A stretch of DNA of 64,000 nucleotides, taken from assembly GCA_044226535.1 (NCBI GenBank), contig JBGAGT010000015.1, positions 44,343 to 108,342 of the forward strand. The letters are read 5' to 3'. The notes beneath the pieces were generated by a model. It worked only from the letters and a program-made list of their open reading frames with translations. It did no database searches and was not told the origin of the DNA. Origin of the DNA: VBCG01 sp044226535. Its GTDB lineage: Bacteria; Pseudomonadota; Gammaproteobacteria; Burkholderiales; Casimicrobiaceae. Positions 16,291 through 23,114 of this stretch are shown piece by piece; position 1 is the stretch's first letter; every line of letters begins with the position of its first letter. Both the position numbers and the translations under genes were made by a program.

Positions 16291-17100
16291 ATGCCCGAAC
16301 TACCGGAAGTCGAGACCACGCGGCGCAGCCTCGCGCCGCGTGTGGTCGGCAGGACCATCGAGGGTGTCACCGTGTACGACTCGCGCTTGCGCTGGCCGGT
16401 TCCGCCCGGCTTCGCCCGCGAGCTCGCAGGGCTTCGCGTCCTGGCGCTGGAGCGGCGCAGCAAGTACCTGGTGTTCCGACTGTCGCGGGGAACGATGCTG
16501 GTGCACTTCGGCATGACGGGCAGCCTGCAGGCGCACGACCGGCCGCCGGCGCGGCGTCCGCACGACCACGTCGACTGGCGCCTGTCGGGGGCCGTGACCC
16601 TGCGCTACCACGACCCTCGCCGCTTCGGCGCCGCGCTGTACACGACAGAAGACTCCCACCCGCTGCTCGACAGCCTGGGGGTCGAGCCCCTGGACGACGG
16701 CTTCGACGGCGATGTCCTGTGGCGCTCCGCGCGTGGTCGCGACCTCGCCGTCAAGTCGCTGCTGATGGACAACCACATCGTCGTCGGCGTGGGGAACATC
16801 TATGCCAGTGAGGCGCTGTTCCGGGCGGGGATCCGCCCCTCGACGCCTTCGCGGCGGGTATCCCGGCTGCGCATGGCGGGACTCGCCCGGTCGGTGCGCG
16901 AGGTGCTCGCCGAGGCGATCGCCAGTGGGGGCTCGACCCTGCGCGACTACGTCGATGCGGCGGGGGCGGCCGGACGCTTTCAGTTTACCCATGCCGTTTA
17001 TGGGCGGGAAGGCGAGCCCTGCCGGGCCTGCGGAACCGAAGTGCGCGCTCACTACATCGGGCAGCGGAACACCTTCTGGTGCCCACGCTGCCAGCGCTGA
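16291..17100 (+). CDS. mutM: Formamidopyrimidine-DNA glycosylase
   Basis: The product is 269 aa. It excises 8-oxoguanine and other oxidised purines and nicks the backbone. After Met removal the catalytic Pro is exposed (MPELPEVETTRRSL), with Glu next to it. The conserved Lys is in LERRSKYLVF, the H2TH region runs VGNIYASEALFRAGI, and the C-terminal zinc finger has CRAC ... CPRC. The ATG at 16291 is fixed by the requirement for Pro at position 2. It is divergent from the TPR-lolB-ispE operon with about 100 bp between. Confidence 0.98.
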   Translation: MPELPEVETTRRSLAPRVVGRTIEGVTVYDSRLRWPVPPGFARELAGLRVLALERRSKYLVFRLSRGTMLVHFGMTGSLQAHDRPPARRPHDHVDWRLSGAVTLRYHDPRRFGAALYTTEDSHPLLDSLGVEPLDDGFDGDVLWRSARGRDLAVKSLLMDNHIVVGVGNIYASEALFRAGIRPSTPSRRVSRLRMAGLARSVREVLAEAIASGGSTLRDYVDAAGAAGRFQFTHAVYGREGEPCRACGTEVRAHYIGQRNTFWCPRCQR

Positions 17101-17282
17101 GCAGGGCACGCAGCGGAATCCGGGGCGGCCGCCCTGCCGTCCGTCCGCGCACCTCGCGACGCGGCATGCCTTGTGCTTGACAGCTCCGGCGGGGAGGCCG
17201 TCACCACCGATGCAGGCGATCCGGTGGTGTACACCATCAGAGGAACAGCCCCGCCACCGCAAGAACGGGACGGGGTACGACC

Positions 17283-19250
17283 ATGGTGCAATCCAGGGAC
17301 CTGGCAGTTCGCTTCGAGGCCTACGCGGAGTGGCGGCGGCAACTCTCGGCCGCGATCTCCTCGCTGCACGACTGGCTGGCCGAGCAGGAGCTCGCCGACG
17401 CGCAGGTCGACCTGAAGGTCCAGCGCCTGCTCGAGCGCCTGCACCAGGACAAGCTGGTCGTGGCCTTCGTGGCCGAGTTCTCGCGCGGCAAGTCCGAGCT
17501 CATCAACGCGATGTTCTTCGCGGAGTTCGGCCAGCGATTGCTGCCCTCCTCGGCGGGCCGCACCACCATGTGCCCGACCGAGCTGCTCTACGACCCGGGC
17601 CGCCCGCCGTCGATCCGCCTCCTGCCCATCGAGACGCGCCTTCGCGACGCGACGGTCGCCGAGTTCAAGAACTACGCCGACGAATGGCTCACGGTGCCGC
17701 TCGACCTCGCCTCGGCCGAGCGCATGAGCGAGGCGCTGTCGCGCGTGTCGCAGGTCAAGACCGTGCCCGTCGAGCTCGCGCGCCAGTACGGCCTGTTCGA
17801 CGACGGCGACGACCTCATCGCCTCGTTCGAGCGCCGCGACGAGGGAACCATCGACATCCCCTGCTGGCGGCACGCGGTGATCAATTTCCCGCACCCGCTG
17901 CTGCAGCAGGGCCTCGTCATCCTCGACACGCCCGGCCTCAACGCCGTGGGCACCGAGCCCGAGCTCACGCTCTCGCACCTGCCCGCCGCGCACGCGCTCT
18001 TGTTCATCCTCGCCGCCGACGCCGGCGTCACCAAGACCGACCTCGAGGTCTGGAACGACTACCTGAAGGGCGACGACGCGTCGACGCGCGCCGGCCGCCT
18101 CGTCGTCCTGAACAAGATCGACACGCTGTGGGACGAGCTGAAGACGCGCGCCGAGGTCGACGCCGACATCGAGCGCCAGGTCCGCCACACGGCCGGCGTG
18201 CTCGACTTGCCGCAGGAGCAGGTCTACGCGGTCTCGGCGCAGAAGGGCCTCGTCGGCAAGGTCAACGGCGACGACCGCCTGCTCGCGCGGAGCCGCCTTC
18301 CCTCGCTCGAGCAGGCGCTCTCGACCAAGCTCATCCCCGCCAAGCGCGACATCGTCGGCGCGGCGACGCAAAGCGAGGTGCGCGAGCTCATCGGCAGCGT
18401 GCGCGCCATCCTGCGCCAGCGCGCGGCGGGCATCGACGAGCAGCTCGCCGAGATGCGCCTCCTGCGAGGCAAGAACCAGGACGTGGTCGGGCACATGATG
18501 GACCGCGTCAAGGAGGAGAAGGAGCTCTTCGAGCGCGGGCTCGCGCGCTACACGGCGCTGCGCAACGTGTTCACCGAGCAGACCACCAAGCTCCTCGACT
18601 ACATCGGGCTCGAGGCACTGAAGCTCAACGCGGGGCGCACGCGGCGCGCCATCGAGGGGTCGCTCTTCACGCGCGGCGTGCGCGGCGCGCTGAACGACTT
18701 CTTCGCCAACATCCGCCAGGACCTCGACAACGCCTCCCAGCAGGCCGCCGAGATCCAGGAGCTGATGCGCGCCATGTACGCGCGCTTCGCCAAGGAGCAC
18801 AACGTCGAGCTGTACGACCCGCCGGCGTTCTCGGTGCTCAAGTACCGCAAGGAAGTCGAGCGGCTGGAGCGCGCCTACAACACGCACTTCAACACGCTGT
18901 GGAACATGGCCAGCAAGGCCAAGTTCGCGCTGATGCGCCGCTTCTTCGAGACGGTCGCCACGCGCGTCAAGCACGTCTACGACATCGCCAACCGCGACGT
19001 CGAGGCCTGGCTCAAGGCGGTGATGGCGCCACTCGAGACGCAGGTGCGCGAGCACCACCTGCAGCTGAAGCGCCGCCTCGACAGCATCAAGCGCATCCAT
19101 CGCGCCGGCGACGAGCTCGAGGAGCGCATCGCCGAGCTCGAGCAGCAGCGCGAGTCGCTCGCCCTGCAGATCCGGGGGCTCAAGGCCGAGATCGCCGCGA
19201 TCGACGACGCGGTCGCGCAGCCCGACCTGCCGCTGGCCGCGAACGGCTGA
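17283..19250 (+). CDS. Dynamin-like GTPase
   Basis: The product is 655 aa. The N-terminal G domain has a P-loop AEFSRGKSELINAMF (about residues 61-75), a switch I region GRTTMCPTELL, G3 LDTPGLNAVG (about 214-223) and G4 NKID (about 277). The rest is long helical bundle and coiled coil, ending in an EELEERIAELEQQ-type heptad stretch. This matches bacterial dynamin-family proteins that remodel or tether the inner membrane. No obvious transmembrane paddle is visible. It stands alone between mutM and a ferredoxin; no partner dynamin is adjacent. The 182 bp upstream contain a TTGACA without a convincing -10. Confidence 0.85.
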   Translation: MVQSRDLAVRFEAYAEWRRQLSAAISSLHDWLAEQELADAQVDLKVQRLLERLHQDKLVVAFVAEFSRGKSELINAMFFAEFGQRLLPSSAGRTTMCPTELLYDPGRPPSIRLLPIETRLRDATVAEFKNYADEWLTVPLDLASAERMSEALSRVSQVKTVPVELARQYGLFDDGDDLIASFERRDEGTIDIPCWRHAVINFPHPLLQQGLVILDTPGLNAVGTEPELTLSHLPAAHALLFILAADAGVTKTDLEVWNDYLKGDDASTRAGRLVVLNKIDTLWDELKTRAEVDADIERQVRHTAGVLDLPQEQVYAVSAQKGLVGKVNGDDRLLARSRLPSLEQALSTKLIPAKRDIVGAATQSEVRELIGSVRAILRQRAAGIDEQLAEMRLLRGKNQDVVGHMMDRVKEEKELFERGLARYTALRNVFTEQTTKLLDYIGLEALKLNAGRTRRAIEGSLFTRGVRGALNDFFANIRQDLDNASQQAAEIQELMRAMYARFAKEHNVELYDPPAFSVLKYRKEVERLERAYNTHFNTLWNMASKAKFALMRRFFETVATRVKHVYDIANRDVEAWLKAVMAPLETQVREHHLQLKRRLDSIKRIHRAGDELEERIAELEQQRESLALQIRGLKAEIAAIDDAVAQPDLPLAANG

Positions 19251-19337
19251 GCGAGGGCCGCAGCCGCCGGGCCGCGCGCGCGGCGGGGCAGGCGATGGTG
19301 CGGGCCGGGGGCCTGCAAGGTCCGGCAGGCGCGCAGG

Positions 19338-19610
19338 CTAGCCGGCCGCGGCCCCCGCATCCTTCGCGCGCATCAGCACGGCGTACTTGAGCTCGAGGTC
19401 GGCCTTCGACTCGACGTGGTCGGGGTCGTTGGGGATGCAGTCGACGGGGCAGACCTCGCGGCATTGCGGGCGGTCGAAATGCCCGACGCATTCGGTGCAG
19501 CGCCCGGGGTCGATGACGTAGATCTCGGGGCCCTGCGAGATCGCGTCGTTGGGGCACTCGGGCTCGCAGACGTCGCAGTTGATGCACTCGTCGGTGATGA
19601 TCAGCGCCAC
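19338..19610 (-). CDS. YfhL-type 2[4Fe-4S] ferredoxin
   Basis: The product is 90 aa. It carries two cluster motifs: CINCDVCEPECP near the N-terminus and CTECVGHFDRPQCREVCP with the extended spacing typical of the YfhL/Allochromatium-type ferredoxins. The helical C-terminal tail is also typical of the group. It is a low-potential electron carrier in the cytoplasm. It precedes coaD in reading direction by 20 bp downstream spacing (coaD ends at 19631 upstream of it), so coaD-ferredoxin are co-oriented and probably one transcript, a pairing common in betaproteobacteria. Confidence 0.93.
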   Translation of the reverse strand: MALIITDECINCDVCEPECPNDAISQGPEIYVIDPGRCTECVGHFDRPQCREVCPVDCIPNDPDHVESKADLELKYAVLMRAKDAGAAAG

Positions 19611-19630
19611 CGCAGCCCGGTCCCCGCGCG

Positions 19631-20113
19631 TCAGCCGCGCGCGCGCAGCGCGGCGAGCCGCTTCGCGACCAGCGGGTGCACGAAGCTCGACACGTCGCCG
19701 CCGAAGCGCGCGATCTCGCGCACGATGGTGGCCGACACGAACATGTACTGCTCGGAAGGCGTGAGGAACAGCGTCTCGACGTCGGGGTAGAGCCGCCGGT
19801 TCATGCCCGCCATCTGGAACTCGTACTCGAAGTCCGACACCGCGCGCAGCCCGCGCAGGATGACGCGCGCGTCCTCGGCGTGGACGAAGTCCATCAGCAG
19901 CGACGAGAAGGGCTTCACCGTCACGTTGCCGAGGTCGGCGAGCACTTCGCGGACGATGGCCACGCGCTCGCCGGCGTCGAACGCGGGCTTCTTGGACTCG
20001 CTGACGGCGACGCCGATCACCAGGCGGTCGAAGAGGCGCGCCGCGCGGCGCGCCAGGTCCTCGTGGCCGCGCGTGAACGGGTCGAACGTGCCGGGATAGA
20101 CGACGGTGAGCAT
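19631..20113 (-). CDS. coaD: Phosphopantetheine adenylyltransferase
   Basis: The product is 160 aa, standard length. It adenylates 4'-phosphopantetheine to dephospho-CoA. The nucleotidyltransferase motif YPGTFDPFTRGHEDLARR (with TRGH equivalent to TxGH) is at residues 6-23. The C-terminal SEQYMFVSATIVREIARFGG is the family's second ATP-binding region. The ATG at 20113 starts MLTVVYPGTFD, as expected. It is followed by the ferredoxin gene and preceded by rsmD, giving the usual rsmD-coaD-fdx order. Confidence 0.97.
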   Translation of the reverse strand: MLTVVYPGTFDPFTRGHEDLARRAARLFDRLVIGVAVSESKKPAFDAGERVAIVREVLADLGNVTVKPFSSLLMDFVHAEDARVILRGLRAVSDFEYEFQMAGMNRRLYPDVETLFLTPSEQYMFVSATIVREIARFGGDVSSFVHPLVAKRLAALRARG

Positions 20114-20183
20114 GGGATCGGGGCTTCCCGCGGGTGGTGGAGCGAAAGGGCTCGCGCGGCAGGCGGCCGGCAGCGGCGCCGGG

Positions 20184-20828
20184 TCAGCCGCTGCGCACGA
20201 ACAGATGATAATGCACCTGCCCCGCCCTGCCCTCGCGATGGAGGGCGAGGCCCGCGGGCGGCGCGAGCGCGTGGCGCGCCTCGGCGTAGACCGCGCCGCC
20301 CTCGGCGAGGCGAGCCTCGCACAACGGCCAGAGCGCGCCCCAGGGATCGCTGGCGAAGGGCGGGTCGAGGAAGATCACGTCGTAGCGCCCCGCGTCGCCT
20401 GCCATCAGCGCCTGCGCGTCCCCCACGGCGACCTCCAGCGAGGCGAGCCCGAGCAGCGCCGCGTTGTCGCGGAGCGCGCGCGCCACCCGCGCGTCGCGGT
20501 CGAAGGCGCGGGCGCGCGTGGCGCCGCGCGACAGCGCTTCCAGCGACAACACGCCGCTGCCCGCGTAGGGCTCGAGCGTCGCACGCCCGGCGAGGTCCTG
20601 CCCCAGCCAGTTGAACAGCGTCTCGCGTACGCGGTCGGGCGTCGGCCGCAGGTCGGCGCCGTCGGGGAAGCGCACGCGCCGGCCGCGGTGCGCGCCGCCG
20701 ATGATGCGGACCTCGTTGCCACCGCCCCGGTAGAATGAGGGACTTCCAGCGGGCGCGGCCTTGCGCGCGTTCGCCCTCCCCGTACCCGATTTGCGCGCAC
20801 CCGCGCTCCCCGTGTTCGATTTCTTCAA
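20184..20828 (-). CDS. rsmD: 16S rRNA (guanine966-N2)-methyltransferase
   Basis: The product is a class I SAM methyltransferase with VRIIGGAHRGRRVRFPDG, LRPTPDRVRETLFNWL, the SAM loop EPYAGSGVLSLEAL and the catalytic VIFLDPPFASDPW. All are RsmD signatures for m2G966 methylation. The start is uncertain: no ATG or GTG is in frame close to the conserved domain. A TTG at 20828 (MKKSNTGSAG...) gives a plausible 214-aa protein, but then the 5' end overlaps the divergent ftsY start by 17 bp. An ATG at 20933 would overlap even more. Confidence is high for identity and low for the start. Confidence 0.85.
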   Translation of the reverse strand: MKKSNTGSAGARKSGTGRANARKAAPAGSPSFYRGGGNEVRIIGGAHRGRRVRFPDGADLRPTPDRVRETLFNWLGQDLAGRATLEPYAGSGVLSLEALSRGATRARAFDRDARVARALRDNAALLGLASLEVAVGDAQALMAGDAGRYDVIFLDPPFASDPWGALWPLCEARLAEGGAVYAEARHALAPPAGLALHREGRAGQVHYHLFVRSG

Positions 20829-21774
20829 GTCTTCGTCCCCGTCGCCCGAGCCCGAGGCGCCCCGCAAGAGCTGGGCCGAGCGCCTCAAGGCCGGATTGTC
20901 CGCCTCGCGCGAAAAGCTCGCCGGCGCGATCACGCACGCCTTCCGGCGCCGGACGCTCGACGCCGAGGCGCTGGAGGAGCTCGAGACCGCCCTCCTGTCG
21001 GCCGACGTGGGCGTCGAGGCGACCGCCGCGCTGCTCGACGACCTGGCGGCGCGCTACAAGCGCGCCGGCGCCGAGGCCGATCCCCAGGCGCTGCTCAACG
21101 AGGCATTGGCCGAGATGGTGGCGCCGCTGGAGAAGCGCTTCGAGATCGGCGCGGCCCGCCCCTTCGTCATCATGCTGGCAGGCGTCAACGGTGCCGGCAA
21201 GACGACCTCGATCGGCAAGCTCGCCAAGTGGCTGCAGGGCCAGGGCCTGTCGGTGCTGCTTGCCGCTGGCGACACCTTCCGCGCCGCGGCGCGCGAGCAG
21301 CTCGCGGTCTGGGGCGAGCGCAACGGGGTGACGGTGATCGCGCAACAGGGCGGCGACCCGGCGGCGGTGATGTTCGACGCCGTCACCGCGGCACGCGCCC
21401 GCGGCATCGACGTGGTGCTCGCCGACACCGCCGGGCGCCTGCCCACCCAGGCGCACCTGATGGACGAGCTGCGCAAGATCCGGCGCGTCCTGGGCAAGGC
21501 CGACCCCGGAGCACCGCACGCCGTGTTGCTGGTCGTCGACGCCAACACCGGCCAGAACGCGCTGGCGCAGGTGAAGGCCTTCGACGCCACCGTCGGCCTC
21601 ACGGGGCTCGTCGTCACCAAGCTCGACGGCAGCGCCAAGGGCGGTGTGGTGGCCGCCATCGCGCGCCAGCACCCGGTGCCCCTGGCGTTCATCGGCGTCG
21701 GGGAGGGGGTCGACGACCTTCGGCCCTTCGCCGCCCAGGAGTTCGCCGACGCCCTGATCCCGCGCGCGGAATAG
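20812..21774 (+). CDS. ftsY: Signal recognition particle receptor FtsY
   Basis: The product is 320 aa from the GTG at 20812, which reads MFDFFKSSSPSP and matches the usual FtsY opening; the frame is open to 20761 but that extension is unlike the family. NG domain: four-helix N part, then G1 GVNGAGKTTSIGKLAKWL, GDTFRAAAREQL, DTAGRLPTQ and TKLDGSAKGG. It docks SRP-ribosome complexes at the inner membrane. The acidic A domain is nearly absent, as in many betaproteobacteria. It is divergent from rsmD, the conserved arrangement, and followed by a 331-bp gap before rpoH. Confidence 0.96.
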   Translation: MFDFFKSSSPSPEPEAPRKSWAERLKAGLSASREKLAGAITHAFRRRTLDAEALEELETALLSADVGVEATAALLDDLAARYKRAGAEADPQALLNEALAEMVAPLEKRFEIGAARPFVIMLAGVNGAGKTTSIGKLAKWLQGQGLSVLLAAGDTFRAAAREQLAVWGERNGVTVIAQQGGDPAAVMFDAVTAARARGIDVVLADTAGRLPTQAHLMDELRKIRRVLGKADPGAPHAVLLVVDANTGQNALAQVKAFDATVGLTGLVVTKLDGSAKGGVVAAIARQHPVPLAFIGVGEGVDDLRPFAAQEFADALIPRAE

Positions 21775-22105
21775 CGGTTCGTCCTCGCCAAACGCCGGTT
21801 CGTCGCAGCGCCGCGGCTTTCCAAGGGGCGCGAAGGGCGGCTCCGGACGATGCCGCCTCGCTGCCTCCTTGCCAAGGCTGCAACACACTGCAGCGCCCAT
21901 GGCCGGCCATGGTGAGAGTGTGTGCTCACATGTCGATTCGCCCGAACAAATGTCCGGCGTCCGGGTCGGACACTGGACAGGACAAACCCGAGTAAATCGC
22001 TCGGGAACTTACCCGGCGGTTAGCACTCTGAATACCCGAGTGCTAAAATGGGCACCAACCTTTGGGGATCGGCTGACGCCGCATCCCGCCTGAAAGGAGC
22101 TTCGG
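21775..22105 (+). other. 331-bp leader region between ftsY and rpoH
   Basis: There is no ORF of note. It contains, in order, a 16-bp perfect palindrome CCATGGCCGGCCATGG (21897-21912), a GTGAG-N8-CTCAC inverted repeat (21912-21929), a CCCGAG-taaatcg-CTCGGG hairpin (21987-22005) and the CIRCE operator (22020-22046). The ribosome binding site AAAGGAG lies just before the rpoH ATG. The density of inverted repeats points to layered control of rpoH. Confidence 0.6.
22020..22046 (+). promoter_or_regulatory. CIRCE operator (HrcA binding site) upstream of rpoH
   Basis: The sequence TTAGCACTC, nine bases, then GAGTGCTAA is an exact match to the CIRCE consensus (TTAGCACTC-N9-GAGTGCTAA). It ends 59 bp before the rpoH ATG. 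CIRCE is the operator of the HrcA repressor, which normally controls groESL and dnaK operons. Here it would put synthesis of sigma-32 under HrcA. hrcA itself is not in the window. Confidence 0.93.
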
Positions 22106-22969
22106 ATGACTGGTAGCGCCGCCTTGGCCTTTCCCACCCCTGCTTCGCTCGGCAGCCTGGACAACTACATCCAGGCGGTGAACCGCTTCCCGCTGCTTTC
22201 CGCCGAGCAGGAAGCCGAGTACGGCCGCCGCTGGAAGGACCACGAGGACGTCGACGCCGCGCGCGCCATGGTGCTCTCGCACCTGCGCCTCGTCGTCGCC
22301 GTGTCGCGCAACTACGTGGGCTATGGCCTGCCGCAGGCCGACCTCATCCAGGAAGGCAACGTGGGCCTGATGAAGGCCGTGCGCCGCTTCGATCCCGACC
22401 GCGGCGTGCGCCTGGTCTCGTTCGCGCTGCACTGGATCCGCGCCGAGATGCACGAGTACATCCTGCGCAACTGGCGCATGGTCAAGGTCGCCACGACCAA
22501 GGCCCAGCGCAAGCTGTTCTTCAACCTGCGCAGCATGAAGAAGCGCCATGCCGCCCTGTCGAACGCCGAGGCCGACGAAATCGCGAAGACGCTCAACGTC
22601 AAGCGCGAGGACGTCCTCGAGATGGAAACGCGGATGACGGGCCATGACCTCACGCTCGACCCCGCGCCGACCGACGACGACGAGCACGCCTATTCGCCGA
22701 TCGCCTACCTCACCGACGCCGACGACGAGCCGGCGAAGATCGTCGAAGCACGGCAGACGGCCGCGCGCCGCAGCGAAGGCCTCGGCAAGGCGCTGGCGAA
22801 GCTCGACGACCGCTCGCGCCGAATCATCGAGGCGCGATGGCTGCGCGAGGAGAACCCGCTGACGCTGCAGCAGCTCGCCGACGAGTACGGCGTGTCGGCC
22901 GAGCGCATCCGCCAGATCGAAGCCAAGGCGATGAAGCAGATGAAGGGCGCGATGGCGGCCGCCGCGTGA
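22106..22969 (+). CDS. rpoH: RNA polymerase heat-shock sigma factor RpoH (sigma-32)
   Basis: The product is 287 aa. Region 2 has RHWKDHEDVDAARAMV-type sequence followed by SHLRLVVAVSRNYVGYGLP and the core-binding DLIQEGNVGLMKAVRRFDP. The RpoH box, diagnostic of sigma-32, is QRKLFFNLR. Region 4 ends with the helix-turn-helix TLQQLADEYGVSAERIRQIE. It directs transcription of chaperone and protease genes on heat shock. The ATG at 22106 follows a good RBS (AAAGGAG). Upstream lies a perfect CIRCE site. A 10-bp perfect hairpin 29 bp after the stop probably ends the transcript. Confidence 0.98.
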   Translation: MTGSAALAFPTPASLGSLDNYIQAVNRFPLLSAEQEAEYGRRWKDHEDVDAARAMVLSHLRLVVAVSRNYVGYGLPQADLIQEGNVGLMKAVRRFDPDRGVRLVSFALHWIRAEMHEYILRNWRMVKVATTKAQRKLFFNLRSMKKRHAALSNAEADEIAKTLNVKREDVLEMETRMTGHDLTLDPAPTDDDEHAYSPIAYLTDADDEPAKIVEARQTAARRSEGLGKALAKLDDRSRRIIEARWLREENPLTLQQLADEYGVSAERIRQIEAKAMKQMKGAMAAAA

Positions 22970-22997
22970 CGCGACACCCACCGCCGCTGCAGGAACA

Positions 22998-23022
22998 CGA
23001 CGCCGGCCCCGTGCCGGCGTCG
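22998..23022 (+). terminator. Perfect hairpin after rpoH, likely terminator
   Basis: CGACGCCGGC - CCCGT - GCCGGCGTCG is a 10-bp perfect stem with a 5-nt loop, followed by CCGTTTCC. The T run is weak, so efficient intrinsic termination is uncertain. It lies between the convergent rpoH and kup. Confidence 0.5.
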
Positions 23023-23032
23023 CCGTTTCCGG

Positions 23033-23054
23033 GGTTCCCGCTTGCGCGGGAGCC
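23033..23054 (+). repeat. Dispersed palindromic repeat, copy B1
   Basis: GGTTCCCGCTTGCGCGGGAGCC: arms CCCGC and GCGGG around TTGC. Same core as copies at 1805, 23061, 38656 and 40188, but the GATGAC tail is replaced by GAGCC. Confidence 0.6.
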
Positions 23055-23060
23055 GGCCGT

Positions 23061-23085
23061 GGGTCCCCGCTTGCGCGGGGATGAC
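23061..23085 (+). repeat. Dispersed palindromic repeat, copy B2
   Basis: GGGTCCCCGCTTGCGCGGGG followed by ATGAC. It is the reverse complement of the copy embedded in the peptide-binding protein gene at 38656-38680, and differs by one base from the copy at 40188-40212. Tandem with copy B1 in the rpoH/kup convergent gap. Confidence 0.75.
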
Positions 23086-23114
23086 GGCGTCGTGCGCGCA
23101 GACGACGGCTCCGG

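Noticed and set aside
17170..17282. Possible riboswitch or promoter before the dynamin gene
   Set aside because: A TTGACA is present but no -10 at proper distance, and no known riboswitch core could be matched.
21916..21929. 14-base string GAGTGTGTGCTCAC shared by the rpoH leader and dnaA (59644-59657)
   Set aside because: In dnaA it lies within conserved coding sequence (SEHTLTV), so the match is most simply chance; no third copy was noticed.
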